Of a stretch of DNA of 14,063 bases, positions 7,201 through 14,063 are shown in pieces. The stretch lies in contig CAIVNT010000505.1 of the NCBI GenBank assembly GCA_903907305.1, positions 1-14,063 on the forward strand, written 5' to 3'. Origin of the DNA: an uncultured Ignavibacteriota bacterium. Lineage in GTDB: Bacteria; Bacteroidota; Ignavibacteria; UBA10030; UBA8401. Positions within the stretch are counted from its first letter, which is position 1. Every line of letters begins with the position of its first letter. A program made the position numbers and the translations under genes. The notes below the pieces were generated by a model. That model had not been told where the DNA came from. It ran no database searches and worked only from the letters and a program-made list of their open reading frames with translations.

Positions 7201-7268
7201 ATCTGCGAGAAGGCTGTTCCGCAAAGGAACAGAAGCGCAGCGATCCAATATGAGAGAAGTTTATTCAT
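4218..7268 (-). CDS. Exported outer-membrane beta-barrel-like protein with N-terminal Ig-like domains
   Basis: This gene encodes a 1016-residue protein. Residues 1-21 form a Sec signal peptide (MNKLLSYWIAALLFLCGTAFS). Residues about 22-110 look like an Ig- or PEGA-like domain (ITPAQDSTVSGLTRQ, LYVNGKFV). Residues about 110-212 look like an invasin/Big-type Ig domain (DGQSVARGTAKVFDQWGYQI). Residues about 215-460 form a conserved block with FYARGTVYNDYLL and DYLYSIYGDN, followed by LYIKLEKNQTYGLVGDYN. It recalls barrel proteins of other Gram-negatives that carry a YPVYGDxS motif and accompany DUF11-rich proteins. The remaining 550 residues alternate short amphipathic strands and polar turns, as expected for a beta-barrel, and the last strand ends in an aromatic residue (Trp1016). 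Its ATG shares one A with the TAA of the upstream giant gene (TAATG) and no strong separate ribosome site is visible, so coupled translation is likely. The inferred role is an outer-membrane partner or anchor of the giant protein. Confidence 0.85.
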   Translation of the reverse strand: MNKLLSYWIAALLFLCGTAFSQIEIITPAQDSTVSGLTRQVVTARSVSGFDAELYVNGKFVLKRVVRLDGLVDFINVEVPQGDVEFEVRIVNPDGTVAFFEKRMMHILGAPDKIAMDLETEAIEADGQSVARGTAKVFDQWGYQIPEGVYVTVAADSGKIVTDDADSTSRGVQVRVVDGVANFQYQSGYSAGVAKISVQIGETVMEHEINLNTAKEPFTLVGLANGTAGSYTAKGNRSQLIDDRAFPSGLQTDGRLAFYARGTVYNDYLLTASFDSDRKNRAKYFRELDPDYLYSIYGDNSMLFYDIQTNRNLYIKLEKNQTYGLVGDYNTDLTGQEFISYNRTLNGVKFGHQDKHWKVTGFGSLTDRQATQVELRGQGLSGFYNLGYNDITPGTEKIRIETRDRFHTEVLLKVENKYRFSDYDIDYTQGTVFFKQPISGVDASGNPIYIMVSFEAKSGTSMSYIAGARAEHRFNDQFTIGLTGVTEEQSPQNFTMLGTDAKYSFGSMLSLGGEFARSSNITGSGLAYKFNANSNPITNMRLNGYYRRVEQGFTNETQIGGRRELGTIKYGVGGDYLLTSSTKINSEFYTTHQVTDAGGTTDLRSVSGGIEQRILNNLTGSVKVEDVTYDGTNPDTTKTPLATHSTLGTAKLDYAASTSLKLSAVHERNLGAAQDITRPNATSVVGEYRVMENLSLNAQERFYEGGGMMSTLGFSSNITENTQAYGRYEIGNAVGQYRNQISIGLKNKIPVTVDVTGYLGYEKTKALGQRLGEASTQDHSAYSAALEYLPKFPLKAATKVEFGDNSVSDKMNVTFAGDYRFQRDFSFILKYLSSNESAKRTAGYRDITHLITGLAYRPVDENWLNIIGKYEVKSDKNHYIAPFIDYNTSIISIHTFIEPIQKLELGIKYAYKSSMENSVLFGITTNTNFYLLRAEYDITDDLNGGAEYRLLHQLEAGDKLSGYSVDAGYVIYRNVRLTAGYNFKGYKEKDLIDYTLWSRGPFIRMSFKFSEELLGW

Positions 7269-10200
7269 TATCGTTGTTGACGAACCAGTATTCGTTTCTT
7301 TCTGATCTCAATGACTTTCGGTGCAGCTTTATCTTCGGCGACGGAACCGTCACTCTGTTTTTTCCGGACAGTATAATCGTGCATAATGGAAGCTTCTTCT
7401 TTCCCGCCGTCTGCAACTTCTGCCATATAATAGATGCGTACAGTACTGTCCGCAGCGGTACAATAGATGGTCAGCACTTTTCCTGTTGCATTCACATTCA
7501 CACTGTCCACACCGCGGATCTTCGTGATGGTGGAAGGAAGAAGAATTAATCCTTCCGGAACCGTATCCAGGATCATCGCGGAAACAGTGTTGCGTTTCAC
7601 CTTACGCTGAACGTCCAGGGTAAGAATATAACGTTCTTTTGACTTATCCCGCATCATTGAATCCAATGACGCCGGTGCATTTTTCGGCAGCAGTGTCTCC
7701 ACGACAAGGCGTGAAGAATCGATACCGCCTTCGGGGAGGACATTCTGCGTGAACTCACTGCGGAGAATGCGCATCTCAATACGGCGGTTCACTTGTTTGC
7801 CTTCCTTCGTCAGGTTCGATGCGAGCGGACGGAACTCGCCGTAACCGATCGTTACCAGACGTTCCGGAGCAATGCCATAGGTGCTGACCAATTTCTGTTT
7901 GATGGTGTTCGCGCGCGCCTGCGACAGCTCCGTGTTGGAGGGGAACTCTTTCGTATGGATCGGCGACGAATCCGTATGACCTTCGATCAATGCCGTTGCG
8001 GAGGGATCCTCATTCAGGAATTTTGCCGTTGTCTCGAGTGATGTCAGCGCAGCGCTGCGCAGTGTCGACTTAGCAACATCGAATAATACGCCGGACATAA
8101 CAAAGTTTACAGCGCGTCCGCGGACAGCCACCGCAACTTCGTTTATAGTCTTCAGCGTGTCAATACAGTGCAGCACGCTGTCCCCTACGAAGTAGCAGAT
8201 GGATGCCGATGTTGATCTCACCGATCGCACTTCATACTGTTCCGGACGATGGACCATCACAGTGTAGCGCAATTTATATTTGAAGTTCGAACCAACGTTC
8301 GGTAGTGTCCAATGCAGTTCGCTGCCGTTGATCACCGGTGTTACCATTGTATCGGCAAACATCGCGCTTCCTTCAACATAACTGAATGAAGGATCGAGCA
8401 CGTCGCGGAAGTCGACCTTCGTGATATTCTCCGCTCCCGTGTATTCAATCGGGATCTCGACCGCTACTGGCATTTCCGTGACCGGTTTACCTTCGGTGGA
8501 CGGAGTGAAGAAGAATTCAACACGGCGGTTCAATGAGCGGCCTTCGATCGATTTGTTGGTCGCCAGCGGACGCGTTTCGCCATGTCCTTCAATGCGGATA
8601 CGGTCAACGTTGATCCCCTGTTTCTCCACCAGATAATCTTTCACCGTCATCGCACGTGCCATAGAAAGAACTTTATTGTTCGGGAATTCTGCAGTTGCGA
8701 TTTTCATCGAATCCGTATGTCCAGAAATGATCAGCGGCTGATCGGGATATTCGCGGAGAATATCGGCCAGCTGTTTGATCACGACGAATGATTCCGGTTT
8801 CAGCACTGCTTTACCCACCTCAAAGCTTAGTCCGGTCAGTTTCATGGATGCGAACCGCTTGTCCTCGATGAAGACGATATTGCGCGGCGATACGATACGC
8901 TGAATGGAGAAGTCGCCGATTTTCGCGATCGCCTGGTTCAGCACAAGCGAATCGGGACGCGAAATGTTCCGTGCAAGATAGAAGTCCACGCGGGCAATAC
9001 CGGACTCCGTCAGAGTGACGAAGCGCGATGTTGAGTCGCGTGCAAAGTCGTTGTAACCCATTTCCAACACCGCATCTTTCGGCAGTGTATGTGTGCGGAC
9101 GCGGACAACGTGCTCGCCCGGCAGAACATCCGGGATCGAATATTTACCATCATCACCCGTGAGGATTCGTGTGCCGTCTTCCATCATCAATTCGATATTC
9201 TTTACGCCGACCTCGTTCGAATCCTGATACCGGTTGCGGTTATCATCATAGAATACTTTACCGATGATCAAGCCGTGGGTCGTGAACACACCGCGGCGGA
9301 CCTCAACACGTTCCTGCACTTCGGCGGAGATCATCCGCGAACCGTACTGCGATACACCGAATGCTTGTGCAGTATTGATACCGTTTCCGTCCACTGCACC
9401 TGCGCCGACGATGAGGCGGTAGATGAACTGGACCGAAGCGCCGGCTGCCAGTGAATCCTTCAACAGCCAGAGTAGTTCTTTCCTTCCGGTCGGATCCGCG
9501 AGACGCAGACTGTCGGTAAACGATGAGCCGTTCACATATTTGAAGCCGAACGGGATCTTATCCAATAGTTGAACGTCGCGTGCGTAGCTGGTCGGACTCG
9601 TGTTCGTCACACGGATGACGTAGGTTGCAACATCGCCGATCTCAACGATCTTACGGATCGCGGTCTTCGTCACTTTCAGATAGGAGATGAACGAACGGAC
9701 CGTCGCATTGCTCAGCGAATCCTGATCCGATGTGAGTGAACCACCCTTCCATCCCATTCCTGCAAGGTTCGTATAGGTGTGATCGCCGGGTTCCAGATCT
9801 CTGCGGACGCGTGTCACGAGAGTCATCGTTGCAGAATCGCCGACGAAGACTGTGTCATGCATCCAGAAAATAGAATGTGTTGCGTTGTTATAACTGACCG
9901 TATCGTTGCTTACCGCTGCCGGTGATGAACGGTAATAGCGGACCGAGGAACCGAGATACTGCACTTGTTTCGGCAGATTATCCGTCACCACAACGCTGTC
10001 GCTGAACGAACCGGAAAGGTTTTTCACCCTAATAGTATAGAGCACGGTATCACCTGAATTTGCCTGATGAACATCCGACACTTTCCACATTTTCATCGTC
10101 GGCGCAAGGAATGCTTCTGTCGGCACACTGTCACGGATCGGCAGCGTCTGATTTGAGGTAATGATCGCTCGGTTCAGAGTGGCGAGGGTATTCACAAGCG

Positions 10201-13200
10201 TATCGAGGAACTTCACTTTCACATCGTACGAACGGCTGCCTGTTGAATCCAGTTTTCCGATGTTCCACAGGATCGTGTGGGATGACGGTTGGTAGACGCC
10301 GCCGCCGGTGGCACTGATAAATTTCATGGACCAGTGCAGCGAGTCGATCACAACAGTATTCGTCGTGGAAAGCGTTCCGGTATTCTTCACCGTGATCTTA
10401 TATAAAGCGGTATCGGTCAGCGAAATGCGCGATGGGCCACTCTTATCGAACACGATGTTCGGATTCAGTGTGACAGCGATGTTCGCGTTGATCACATATG
10501 TTCCGTTGCCGCCATTATCGAATTCGATACCGCCCTGAACGGACGGATGGATCAGCGTCAGCATAAAGCGTCCGGCCGGGATCTGATCGAATTTGAATGT
10601 TCCTGTCGAATCCGTATAGACAGAGTCGATCGTTGCCAGTACATCCAATGCTCCGTTCGCCGTATTCTTCGGCCGTGAATTGAACACCTGCAGGCGGACG
10701 CCGATATTCGCAGCGGCAACCGGTTCGTGTGAAACAAGATAATACACGGCACCGGATACAGAATTCTGGTTCGGTGTGGGATTATCACCATTTCCGCTCA
10801 CGTTTACTTTTACTGACGTTTCAACGGTGACATTGATATTGAATTCATTCAATGTCGTAATCAAAACACGGAAGCTGTCCGATTTGGCGACCGGGAAGAG
10901 ATAATATCCGTCCGCCTTCGTTGTCATGGAACCGATCAGCGAATCCGTCGTCTTCGAATACGCGCGGACGAATGCGCCAAGCACCGGCCTCTGCGTACGA
11001 TGATCGATCACTGTTCCTTCGATCGCGCCCGGGAAGAAGACGATATTGATCGTGTCTTTCGCTTTGCAGCCTTGTCCGTCATCCGCGGCAGCGATCGCCA
11101 TTGCGTTCACAAGATTATTTCCTGCAACCGTCGCGCGCAGTGAATCGGAAACTTTACCATCCTTCGAATACAGAACACGCATCGATTGTCCGTTGGTAAA
11201 TTCACCGACCGTCGTTGTCAATACCACCGGCGTACCGTCCGGTTTCGGATAGCCGAGCGTGTTTGTCAGATTCACCTGAATGTATGCTTTGGAACGTCCG
11301 TTACCGATGATCTTATCCGGTGTCGCAATCAGTTCAATGCGGCATGCAGGATCGGTCTTGCCGGTAAAGAGTGCATATGCCGATTGTTCTTCGCTTTCCG
11401 TTGAATGAGCGAATGTATAGTTCAGCACATATTCTCCGTCATGAACAGCATACGGGTCCAACTGAGCATTGACGAAGATCGAATCCGATTGACCCGGAGC
11501 GAGCGAATTTTTGTTGAAGAATACGCGGTTGCCGCTGATGGATGCATTGCTGCTCACATGCGCATTGATGATCTGTACTGGGAGTGTATCCACAAGAACG
11601 ATGTTCGTCAGCATTTCAGATGATGTATTCTTCACTCTGATCACATAACTCATCGTGTCGCCGATGTGGACTGTATCCTTTGAAACATGTTTGGTCAGAT
11701 CCATCTTGAACGTCTTCGTCACACGCGGCTGAACAAGCGACACTGCTTGAGCAATGATCTCGGCAGTCTGATTGCTTGTTGCATATGCTGTATTCAGGAT
11801 CAGTTCAAAGTTCGGACGGTCGAGACGGACAGTTGTCTTCACGTAGAACGAATCCACTTCACCGACATCGATCGAATCCTTCTTGAACAACACCACCGAA
11901 CCGTTCAGTTGGAGCGAATCCTTCGCCGTCAGACCGGATTCACGGAACGGAATGATGGAGATCTTCGCATGTAAACGGGCTGATGTATTGGGATCCTGAA
12001 TGCGGATATTCTCCAACTGGAACGGGATTGGATCCTTAATGATGATATTGGACAATTTTCTGTTCGACACATTCGTTACGCGCACCACATAGTTCAGTGA
12101 ATCACCGGTGAACACCGTTGCAGATGAAACGCTCTTATGAAGCAGCAGTTTATCGAGCTTTCCGATGAGCGAAATGAATGTCGCTTCCGCTTTCTGCAGC
12201 GGATATTCGTTCGCTTTGACATACGCCGTATTCACGACCTGTTCCGGTGTATATGGACTGCCCGCGACCACCGAAACGATCACGACGGAATCCACGGCAT
12301 TCACCGGCAGCGTTCCGGCATAATAGGTCAGGATGTTGTTATCGATCGTTCCGTTCGCGTACAGCACTGTATTCTTTGTCACCTGTTTCGGCAGTGTATC
12401 GGTCACAACAACATTCGTCAGATTTTTTGTCCCTGCATTCTTAAAGCGGATGATGTATTTAATAGTATCGCCGTTCACCACCGTATCGCGTGAGACAAAT
12501 TTATTGATCAGCAGCAGTGCAGTATTCGGACCAAGAGTCTCCTGCCACGGTGTCACAACCGACGACATCTGCCGCGGCGTTGCTCCACTCTGTGCGAATG
12601 CTCTGTTCACAAATCCTGCAATCGAAGTTTCTTTCACCAACACTCTGATCGAAACGATAATGCTATCGCCGGCATTTAACGTATCCTTCGTCATCGTCAC
12701 GATGCCGTTCTGGACCGACGCATTGGAAGAGACAAGCAGTACGGTGAATTTCTGTGCATCGATCGTATCGACCATACTCACGTTCGACAGCGGAGCATTG
12801 CCGGTATTCTTCACCGCGATACGGTATTGCAGTGTATCGCCCAGAGCGACGGAATCTTTATTTGCCGTCTTTACGATAGACAGTGAATTGATCCGCGTGA
12901 TCTTCGTAGCTGCCGTATCGCTGATCGGCAGGATCTCCGATGCCGAAAGGATAGCGGTATTCACAAGCATGGTGGCCGCTGACGAATTCTTCACACGTAC
13001 TTTTACGGAGAGCGTGCTCTTATACGATGAATCGATATTTCCGAGATTCCAGTTAACGGAATGATTCGGCGCATCATACTTACCGTTGTGGGAAGCGCTG
13101 ACGAACTGCATATCCGGCTGGAGCGAATCCTTCACGACCGTATTCGTCACATTGAACTTGTTCGGGTTCCGGACGTTGATCGTGTATTCCAGCGTGTCCC

Positions 13201-14063
13201 CAAGGATTGCTGTCGGTGTTCCACTCTTGACGATCGTCGGATTCGATGTCAGTTCCACCGGAATGTTTCCGTTCAGGATGTAATAGCCTTGTTCCGGAAT
13301 AGTGATCGTTGCATTTCCGTTCAATTCGGATGCTCCGAGGATCACTTTATAACTACCCGGTTTGATATCCTCAAATTTATAGACACCGCGTTCGTCGGTA
13401 ACCGATTTCAGCACTGTTTCTGCCGACTGCGCCTCTTGTTGCGTGAGTGCTCTGTTGTCGCCGCCCGTAATGTCGATCAGTTCGATCGGCATATTCGGGA
13501 TGTAGATCGGATTGTTCGAGATCCAGTAATAGACCGTTCCAGAGATCGAATTTTTGTTCGGGATGATGTTCGTTACCGTTCCTTTAATATCAACATTCAC
13601 ATAGGTCGTCACCGTATTGTCGAGTGCAAACTTGTCTGCAGCGGAAACATCCACACGGTAGGTTGCGGTTTTCGGAACGAACATGAAGAACTTACCGTCC
13701 GCTTTTGTCTCATAGGTATCCACAACAACATTCTGCACGGAATCGATCAAACGGACGAACGCACTCTTATAGAACTTCTTCGTCACATTGTCCATCACCA
13801 CACCGATGATTGCACCGGGATAGAATTCAACACCGATCGTGTCGCTGACGTTACAGACGCTCATCAGTGTGACGGTCACTTTGGAATGCACATACTGCGA
13901 TGAGGTGATATTCGCGTTGAGCGAATCGGTCGCCAATCCATTGAATGAGAATTTGGTAACGGTATCTTTTCCGTTGGAGAATGTTCCGATATCCGCTTTG
14001 AACAGGACCGGTGTTCCGTTCGGTTTCGGTATTCCGTTTGTATCGGAGATGTTTGCACGGATC
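7268..14063 (-). CDS. Giant DUF11/SdrD_B multidomain surface protein with two OmpA domains (5' end outside window)
   Basis: 2264 residues are visible and the frame is open to the window edge, so the N-terminus is missing. Visible order, with residue 1 at codon 14062-14060: invasin-like Ig (1-80), carboxypeptidase-regulatory-like fold (80-165), second prealbumin-like fold (170-268), five DUF11 repeats (274-387, 392-502, 516-627, 635-777, 784-897), then a second Ig (905-1007), regulatory fold (1008-1092), prealbumin-like fold (1097-1202) and three DUF11 repeats (1202-1582). Next come SdrD_B (about 1594-1697, GKVFYDDNRNRYQD), OmpA-like (1737-1854), DUF11-like (1864-1984), OmpA-like (1986-2102), DUF11-like (2112-2227) and a basic tail. 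DUF11 repeats show GDTLxYxIxVKN and DTLP. Both OmpA domains keep the peptidoglycan-binding pair: GHTDS (Asp1784, Asp2031), then the Arg in MARA and QARA. It is probably a peptidoglycan-anchored surface or adhesin-like structure, cotranscribed with the barrel protein. Confidence 0.9.
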   Translation of the reverse strand, partial: IRANISDTNGIPKPNGTPVLFKADIGTFSNGKDTVTKFSFNGLATDSLNANITSSQYVHSKVTVTLMSVCNVSDTIGVEFYPGAIIGVVMDNVTKKFYKSAFVRLIDSVQNVVVDTYETKADGKFFMFVPKTATYRVDVSAADKFALDNTVTTYVNVDIKGTVTNIIPNKNSISGTVYYWISNNPIYIPNMPIELIDITGGDNRALTQQEAQSAETVLKSVTDERGVYKFEDIKPGSYKVILGASELNGNATITIPEQGYYILNGNIPVELTSNPTIVKSGTPTAILGDTLEYTINVRNPNKFNVTNTVVKDSLQPDMQFVSASHNGKYDAPNHSVNWNLGNIDSSYKSTLSVKVRVKNSSAATMLVNTAILSASEILPISDTAATKITRINSLSIVKTANKDSVALGDTLQYRIAVKNTGNAPLSNVSMVDTIDAQKFTVLLVSSNASVQNGIVTMTKDTLNAGDSIIVSIRVLVKETSIAGFVNRAFAQSGATPRQMSSVVTPWQETLGPNTALLLINKFVSRDTVVNGDTIKYIIRFKNAGTKNLTNVVVTDTLPKQVTKNTVLYANGTIDNNILTYYAGTLPVNAVDSVVIVSVVAGSPYTPEQVVNTAYVKANEYPLQKAEATFISLIGKLDKLLLHKSVSSATVFTGDSLNYVVRVTNVSNRKLSNIIIKDPIPFQLENIRIQDPNTSARLHAKISIIPFRESGLTAKDSLQLNGSVVLFKKDSIDVGEVDSFYVKTTVRLDRPNFELILNTAYATSNQTAEIIAQAVSLVQPRVTKTFKMDLTKHVSKDTVHIGDTMSYVIRVKNTSSEMLTNIVLVDTLPVQIINAHVSSNASISGNRVFFNKNSLAPGQSDSIFVNAQLDPYAVHDGEYVLNYTFAHSTESEEQSAYALFTGKTDPACRIELIATPDKIIGNGRSKAYIQVNLTNTLGYPKPDGTPVVLTTTVGEFTNGQSMRVLYSKDGKVSDSLRATVAGNNLVNAMAIAAADDGQGCKAKDTINIVFFPGAIEGTVIDHRTQRPVLGAFVRAYSKTTDSLIGSMTTKADGYYLFPVAKSDSFRVLITTLNEFNINVTVETSVKVNVSGNGDNPTPNQNSVSGAVYYLVSHEPVAAANIGVRLQVFNSRPKNTANGALDVLATIDSVYTDSTGTFKFDQIPAGRFMLTLIHPSVQGGIEFDNGGNGTYVINANIAVTLNPNIVFDKSGPSRISLTDTALYKITVKNTGTLSTTNTVVIDSLHWSMKFISATGGGVYQPSSHTILWNIGKLDSTGSRSYDVKVKFLDTLVNTLATLNRAIITSNQTLPIRDSVPTEAFLAPTMKMWKVSDVHQANSGDTVLYTIRVKNLSGSFSDSVVVTDNLPKQVQYLGSSVRYYRSSPAAVSNDTVSYNNATHSIFWMHDTVFVGDSATMTLVTRVRRDLEPGDHTYTNLAGMGWKGGSLTSDQDSLSNATVRSFISYLKVTKTAIRKIVEIGDVATYVIRVTNTSPTSYARDVQLLDKIPFGFKYVNGSSFTDSLRLADPTGRKELLWLLKDSLAAGASVQFIYRLIVGAGAVDGNGINTAQAFGVSQYGSRMISAEVQERVEVRRGVFTTHGLIIGKVFYDDNRNRYQDSNEVGVKNIELMMEDGTRILTGDDGKYSIPDVLPGEHVVRVRTHTLPKDAVLEMGYNDFARDSTSRFVTLTESGIARVDFYLARNISRPDSLVLNQAIAKIGDFSIQRIVSPRNIVFIEDKRFASMKLTGLSFEVGKAVLKPESFVVIKQLADILREYPDQPLIISGHTDSMKIATAEFPNNKVLSMARAMTVKDYLVEKQGINVDRIRIEGHGETRPLATNKSIEGRSLNRRVEFFFTPSTEGKPVTEMPVAVEIPIEYTGAENITKVDFRDVLDPSFSYVEGSAMFADTMVTPVINGSELHWTLPNVGSNFKYKLRYTVMVHRPEQYEVRSVRSTSASICYFVGDSVLHCIDTLKTINEVAVAVRGRAVNFVMSGVLFDVAKSTLRSAALTSLETTAKFLNEDPSATALIEGHTDSSPIHTKEFPSNTELSQARANTIKQKLVSTYGIAPERLVTIGYGEFRPLASNLTKEGKQVNRRIEMRILRSEFTQNVLPEGGIDSSRLVVETLLPKNAPASLDSMMRDKSKERYILTLDVQRKVKRNTVSAMILDTVPEGLILLPSTITKIRGVDSVNVNATGKVLTIYCTAADSTVRIYYMAEVADGGKEEASIMHDYTVRKKQSDGSVAEDKAAPKVIEIRKKRILVRQQR

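Noticed and set aside
12333..13903. Long plus-strand open frames (243 and 280 residues) opposite the giant gene
   Set aside because: They lie wholly antisense to clear DUF11 repeats, show no domain, and arise from the biased codon use of the real gene.
13936..13936. TTG start for the giant protein
   Set aside because: The frame stays open to the window edge, and the upstream residues (visible 1-42) align with the second copy of the invasin-like domain, so the true start lies outside.
564..14063. Type IX secretion C-terminal sorting domain on the surface proteins
   Set aside because: None of the visible C-termini shows the conserved sorting-domain pattern. The giant protein ends in a basic tail, the barrel protein in an aromatic strand, and the lipoprotein in FPPKK.

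Overview
The window looks like an accessory, cell-surface region of a Gram-negative bacterium. The coded proteins carry Sec and lipoprotein signal peptides, two OmpA-type peptidoglycan-binding domains, a long outer-membrane beta-barrel-like protein, and many DUF11, SdrD_B and carboxypeptidase-regulatory-like Ig-fold modules. This mix of very long surface proteins with a clan CD (caspase/CHAT/gingipain-like) lipoprotein fits the FCB group, for example Bacteroidota, Ignavibacteria or Chlorobi relatives. That placement is an inference, because no rRNA or housekeeping gene is present. All convincing genes lie on the minus strand, so the biological reading order runs from high to low coordinates.

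Region by region, in transcription order: (1) 14063-7268 holds most of a giant multidomain protein, at least 2264 residues, whose N-terminus lies beyond the window. It consists of two copies of a compound module (invasin-like Ig, carboxypeptidase-regulatory fold, second prealbumin-like fold, DUF11 repeats), then a SdrD_B domain, then OmpA / DUF11-like / OmpA / DUF11-like. (2) 7268-4218 is a 1016-residue exported protein with two N-terminal Ig-like domains and a long C-terminal beta-barrel-like region. Its ATG overlaps the giant gene's stop in TAATG. The pair ends at a hairpin plus T-rich tract that looks like an intrinsic terminator (4193-4160). (3) About 4200-3540 is a non-coding mosaic of repeated elements with palindromes. 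(4) 3522-3046 is a decayed gene with three in-frame stops. It resembles the C-terminal part of a polytopic membrane glycosyltransferase of the PMT/ArnT (GT39) type. (5) About 2900-2754 is a probable start-less remnant of a small membrane protein with a CPLCC motif. (6) 2748-2479 encodes an 89-residue lipoprotein stub. (7) 2429-564 encodes a 621-residue lipoprotein with a caspase-like His/Cys dyad, an Ig-like domain and a C-terminal DUF2135/YfaP-like domain. (8) 563-1 has no convincing gene but contains a striking 48-nt hairpin at 93-140.

How the genes may work together: the giant protein and the barrel protein are translationally coupled. They plausibly form one envelope-spanning surface structure, with the barrel in the outer membrane and the giant protein held by its OmpA domains to peptidoglycan. 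The stub and the caspase-like lipoprotein form a second small operon. The stub is homologous to the N-terminal, prodomain-like segment of the peptidase-like protein, so it may be a free-standing prodomain (inhibitor or chaperone) or a partial duplicate. This last pair is the most interesting candidate for an undescribed system.
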